Source of the DNA: Spirochaetia bacterium | GTDB taxonomy: Bacteria; Spirochaetota; Spirochaetia; Treponematales; Breznakiellaceae | Reading direction: 5' to 3' | DNA length: 8,387 nucleotides | Assembly: GCA_025997755.1 (NCBI GenBank) | Contig: BNVA01000088.1 | Span: forward strand, 1 to 8,387 | Shown: positions 6,086-8,387 of the stretch, in pieces | Numbering within the stretch: position 1 is the stretch's first letter | Layout: every line of letters begins with the position of its first letter | Notes under the pieces: generated by a model | Told to the model about the DNA's origin: nothing | The model's database searches: none | What the model saw: the letters and a program-made list of their open reading frames with translations, nothing else | Position numbers and translations under genes: made by a program

Positions 6086-8188
6086 TCATATCTTTACTTC
6101 GCCTACGACGAGTACGTTTACATCCTGAGTTACTTCGTTCACGGAAAGTACGGCAAGGTCGGGCAGTTCACGCTCCGTGCTTTGCTTTACAAGACTTCTC
6201 GCCTGCTCCGAGCATAATACCAGAGACGGCGCACCGCTCTGCTCACGCATTTGGGCAAGGGAATTTGAAAGCGCCTTTATGAAAGCTCCTTGAACTTGCG
6301 GTTCCAGCGCCGGAATTCTGCCCGACGATGTTTCAACAACGCTTTCGATGATCTTCTGTTCAAGGGTATGTTCAAGGGTAAGGGTGCGCAGGGTGCGTTC
6401 ATCATCGGTGTATTGCAGGCATATCTGCCGTCCCAAAGCCTGCCTCGTCTTTTCGATAAGAAACTGAGAAACTTTGGAAATTCCCGCGTAATCGGAAAGC
6501 GTTTCAAGGATCGTTACCATATTTCTAATTGAAACCTGCTCACGCAGAAGTCCTTGCAGTACCTTTTGTATCTCGCCTATGCTTAAAACTTTTTGAGCGT
6601 CTTCCACCACAACCGGGTACTCTTTTTTTAGAGTTTCCAGAACCGTGTGAGTTTCTTCCCTGCCCAAAATCTCGCTCGCGTGACTCTTTATAAGCTCCGT
6701 AAGATGCGTTGCAATGATAGAAGGCGGGTCTACTACCGTGTATCCCGCTCTTTCAGCCTCGTCGCGGTATTCTTCGCTTACCCATATAGCGGGCAAGCCG
6801 AAAGTGGGGTCAACGGTGCGCTCGCCCGGGATGTCGTCGCGTACGCCGCCCGGATTTATGCAGAGGAAGTAACCCATGCGTATACGTCCGCGTCCTACGG
6901 TTACCCCCATTATTTTTAGGCAGTACTCCGACTGATCCAGAGCCATGTTGTCTATGATGCGGATTTTTGGGATAACAAGCCCCAATTCCAGCGCCAACTC
7001 CCGCCGGAGCCGTTGTACCCGCTCCAGCAGCTCCGCCCCCTTGTCTTTATCAACCAGAGGCACAAGCCCGAATCCCAATTCCATGGAAAGATGATCCAAC
7101 GGAGCGATGGGCGCGTTTTCTGCGCTCTCCTCCTTCGCTCTTTTTGCCGACTCTGCGGCAGCCTCTCCGCCTGCATCCGTACCCGATTTTACCTTTTGAT
7201 CCCGTCCCAAGCGGAAGGCTAGGAAACCCAAAAGCAGTGAAAGCGGAACAAGCACATACCAAGGAAAACCCGGAATCAGCGCAAAAATGAGGAGAACCGC
7301 CGCGCCTATCCAGTAAATACGCGGCTGCCGTGTGAATTCCGTCGTAATATCTTCGGCAAAGGTACCCGTAGAAACGGATCGCGTTACAATAATACCGGTT
7401 GCGGTGGAGATAAGCAGTGCGGGAAACTGACTAAGCAAACCGTCGCCTATAGAAAAGGCAATATAGGTACCCACCGCCTGTGAAATAGGCTCGCCGTGTA
7501 ACGCCGCCCCGATGATAATGCCGCCGATAATATTTACTACCGTGATAAAAATGCCTATTTTAACGTTGCCGGCGATAAATTTACTCGCGCCGTCCATCGC
7601 GCCGTAAAAACCGGACTCCTGTTCGATCTCGTCCTTGCGTTTCTTCATCTCTTCTTCGGTAATCGCGCCTGAATTGAACTCGGACTCGACAGCCATCTGT
7701 TTTGCCGGCATCTTGTCCAAGGTGAACCGCGCCGCGACTTCGGCAATGCGCGTAGAACCCTTCGTGATAACCACCACCTGTACAGCGATAATCACGATAA
7801 AGATCACCATACCGATAACAAGTCCATCCATTCCGCCTGCTCCCACAACAAATGTGGAAAATGCACGGATCATGTGTCCGCTAAAATTCTCTCCCTGTGT
7901 CAAAATAAGCCGCGTTGACGAAACGTTAAGCGCAAGTCCGAACACCGTTAAAACCAAAAGCACCGTAGGAAAAACACTGAAGTCCGTTGCCTTTTTTGTG
8001 TACAGCACAATAAGCAGAACCAAAAGCCCCATAACCAAGTTAATCGCCATAAGTGCGTCCAACAAAACTGTCGGAATAGGAATCACCAGCATCATTACAA
8101 CCGCGACAACCGCCGCAGCAATAACAAAATCCCCTTTATTACCAATAGCCGCTCTTATCGTTCTGCCAGGTAACGCCATATCCGCCAT
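6086..8188 (-). CDS. flhA: FlhA, flagellar type III export gate protein (FHIPEP family)
   Basis: 700 residues, full length. The N-terminal half has about eight membrane helices (clusters at 20-63, 70-95, 112-142, 205-230, 240-268, 290-326). The conserved FHIPEP loop sits between helices 4 and 5: RFTLDKMPAKQMAVESE (154-170) and FNSGAITEEE, then YGAMDGASKFIAGN (195-208). A variable Ala/Glu-rich linker (about 331-360) leads to the cytoplasmic domain (about 365-690), with ERTVDPTFGLPAIWV at 456-470. FlhA forms the nonameric ring of the export gate, couples proton-motive force to export and docks chaperone-substrate complexes. The ATG follows the flhB stop by 10 bases and has AGGGAGG five bases before it; a second ATG three codons on is less well placed. 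Confidence 0.98.
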   Translation of the reverse strand: MADMALPGRTIRAAIGNKGDFVIAAAVVAVVMMLVIPIPTVLLDALMAINLVMGLLVLLIVLYTKKATDFSVFPTVLLVLTVFGLALNVSSTRLILTQGENFSGHMIRAFSTFVVGAGGMDGLVIGMVIFIVIIAVQVVVITKGSTRIAEVAARFTLDKMPAKQMAVESEFNSGAITEEEMKKRKDEIEQESGFYGAMDGASKFIAGNVKIGIFITVVNIIGGIIIGAALHGEPISQAVGTYIAFSIGDGLLSQFPALLISTATGIIVTRSVSTGTFAEDITTEFTRQPRIYWIGAAVLLIFALIPGFPWYVLVPLSLLLGFLAFRLGRDQKVKSGTDAGGEAAAESAKRAKEESAENAPIAPLDHLSMELGFGLVPLVDKDKGAELLERVQRLRRELALELGLVIPKIRIIDNMALDQSEYCLKIMGVTVGRGRIRMGYFLCINPGGVRDDIPGERTVDPTFGLPAIWVSEEYRDEAERAGYTVVDPPSIIATHLTELIKSHASEILGREETHTVLETLKKEYPVVVEDAQKVLSIGEIQKVLQGLLREQVSIRNMVTILETLSDYAGISKVSQFLIEKTRQALGRQICLQYTDDERTLRTLTLEHTLEQKIIESVVETSSGRIPALEPQVQGAFIKALSNSLAQMREQSGAPSLVLCSEQARSLVKQSTERELPDLAVLSVNEVTQDVNVLVVGEVKI

Positions 8189-8193
8189 ATTTT

Positions 8194-8200
8194 CCTCCCT
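8194..8200 (-). promoter_or_regulatory. Shine-Dalgarno site of flhA, overlapping the flhB stop
   Basis: AGGGAGG on the minus strand, five bases before the flhA ATG at 8188-8186. Its first bases are shared with the TAG stop of flhB (8201-8199), which suggests coupled translation of the two export-gate proteins. Confidence 0.75.
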
Positions 8201-8387
8201 ATCTTCTCATCATTCTCAAAATATCATCCGCGCTCTTAACGCTTCGTAAAATTTCAATAATTACCATCCAATATTTTTCCGGCACCGTCTCGCCGATTTC
8301 AACTTCTGCGTATAACGCACGGGCAAGCGGACGGTTTTCCACAACCGGTATACCCAAATCTGCAGCAAGCCGCCTGATACGCAGTGC
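8199..8387 (-). CDS. flhB: FlhB, export-apparatus substrate-specificity switch (C-terminal part only)
   Basis: The last 62 codons plus a TAG stop are open to the right edge, so the gene starts outside the window. The peptide includes ADLGIPVVENRPLARALY and then EVEIGETVPEKYW, hallmarks of the FlhB cytoplasmic C-terminal domain after the NPTH self-cleavage site; that site itself should lie just off the edge. The end is a basic tail (DDILRMMRR). FlhB sits in the membrane beside FlhA and switches export from rod/hook to filament proteins after cleavage. It is immediately upstream of flhA in the same direction. The family is clear despite the short piece. Whether the cleavage motif is intact cannot be seen here. 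Confidence 0.93.
   Translation of the reverse strand, partial: ALRIRRLAADLGIPVVENRPLARALYAEVEIGETVPEKYWMVIIEILRSVKSADDILRMMRR

Noticed and set aside
5867..6217. Plus-strand open frame across the flhF-flhA junction
   Set aside because: It overlaps two well-supported genes, shows no family features, and has Cys/Tyr/Arg-rich composition typical of a chance antisense frame.
7635..8249. Long plus-strand open frame (204 codons) antisense to the flhA start
   Set aside because: It is Thr/Ile/Ser-rich and low in complexity, as expected from the mirror of hydrophobic helix codons. It has no recognisable domain and lies wholly across flhA and the end of flhB.

Overview
This window is one end of a spirochaete flagellar operon, most like those of Treponema. 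All recognised genes lie on the minus strand. In transcription order they are flhB (3' end only, at the right edge), flhA, flhF, flhG/fleN (MinD type), a two-helix membrane protein with an acidic tail, fliA (WhiG-type sigma-28), a DUF342/FapA-like protein, and a small charged protein. The assignment to a spirochaete rests on this gene order (flhB-flhA-flhF-flhG-membrane protein-fliA-DUF342) and on the character of the proteins. The species cannot be told from the sequence.

Layout: 8199-8387 flhB C-terminus; 6086-8188 flhA; 4894-6072 flhF; 3992-4867 flhG; 3302-3973 unnamed membrane protein; 2510-3298 fliA; 546-2501 fapA-like; 196-546 small hypothetical protein; 62-195 a repeat-rich inverted-repeat element; 1-57 possibly the first codons of another minus-strand membrane protein. 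The gaps between genes from flhB to the small protein are 3 to 26 bases, with one 1-base overlap. Most genes have a good Shine-Dalgarno sequence, and two have non-ATG starts (GTG for the membrane protein, TTG for the DUF342 protein). This is consistent with one polycistronic mRNA.

Functionally, FlhA and FlhB form the export gate of the flagellar type III secretion system. FlhF (SRP-type GTPase) and FlhG (MinD-type ATPase) set flagellar position and number. FliA directs late flagellar gene transcription. The FapA-like protein has a Jag_N-like N-terminus and a glycine-rich beta-helix that resembles the MinC C-terminal domain, which suggests a possible FlhG partner. The two unnamed proteins are probably flagellar by association only.

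The only non-coding stretch of note is 58-195. It starts right after the last recognised stop codon and is made of AAGGAG/GTGAGTA-type short repeats in inverted orientation around a perfect 14-base palindrome. It could be a small mobile or palindromic repeat, a transcript-end hairpin, or both. The most promising points for novelty are this element, the FapA-FlhG link, and the unnamed 223-residue membrane protein.
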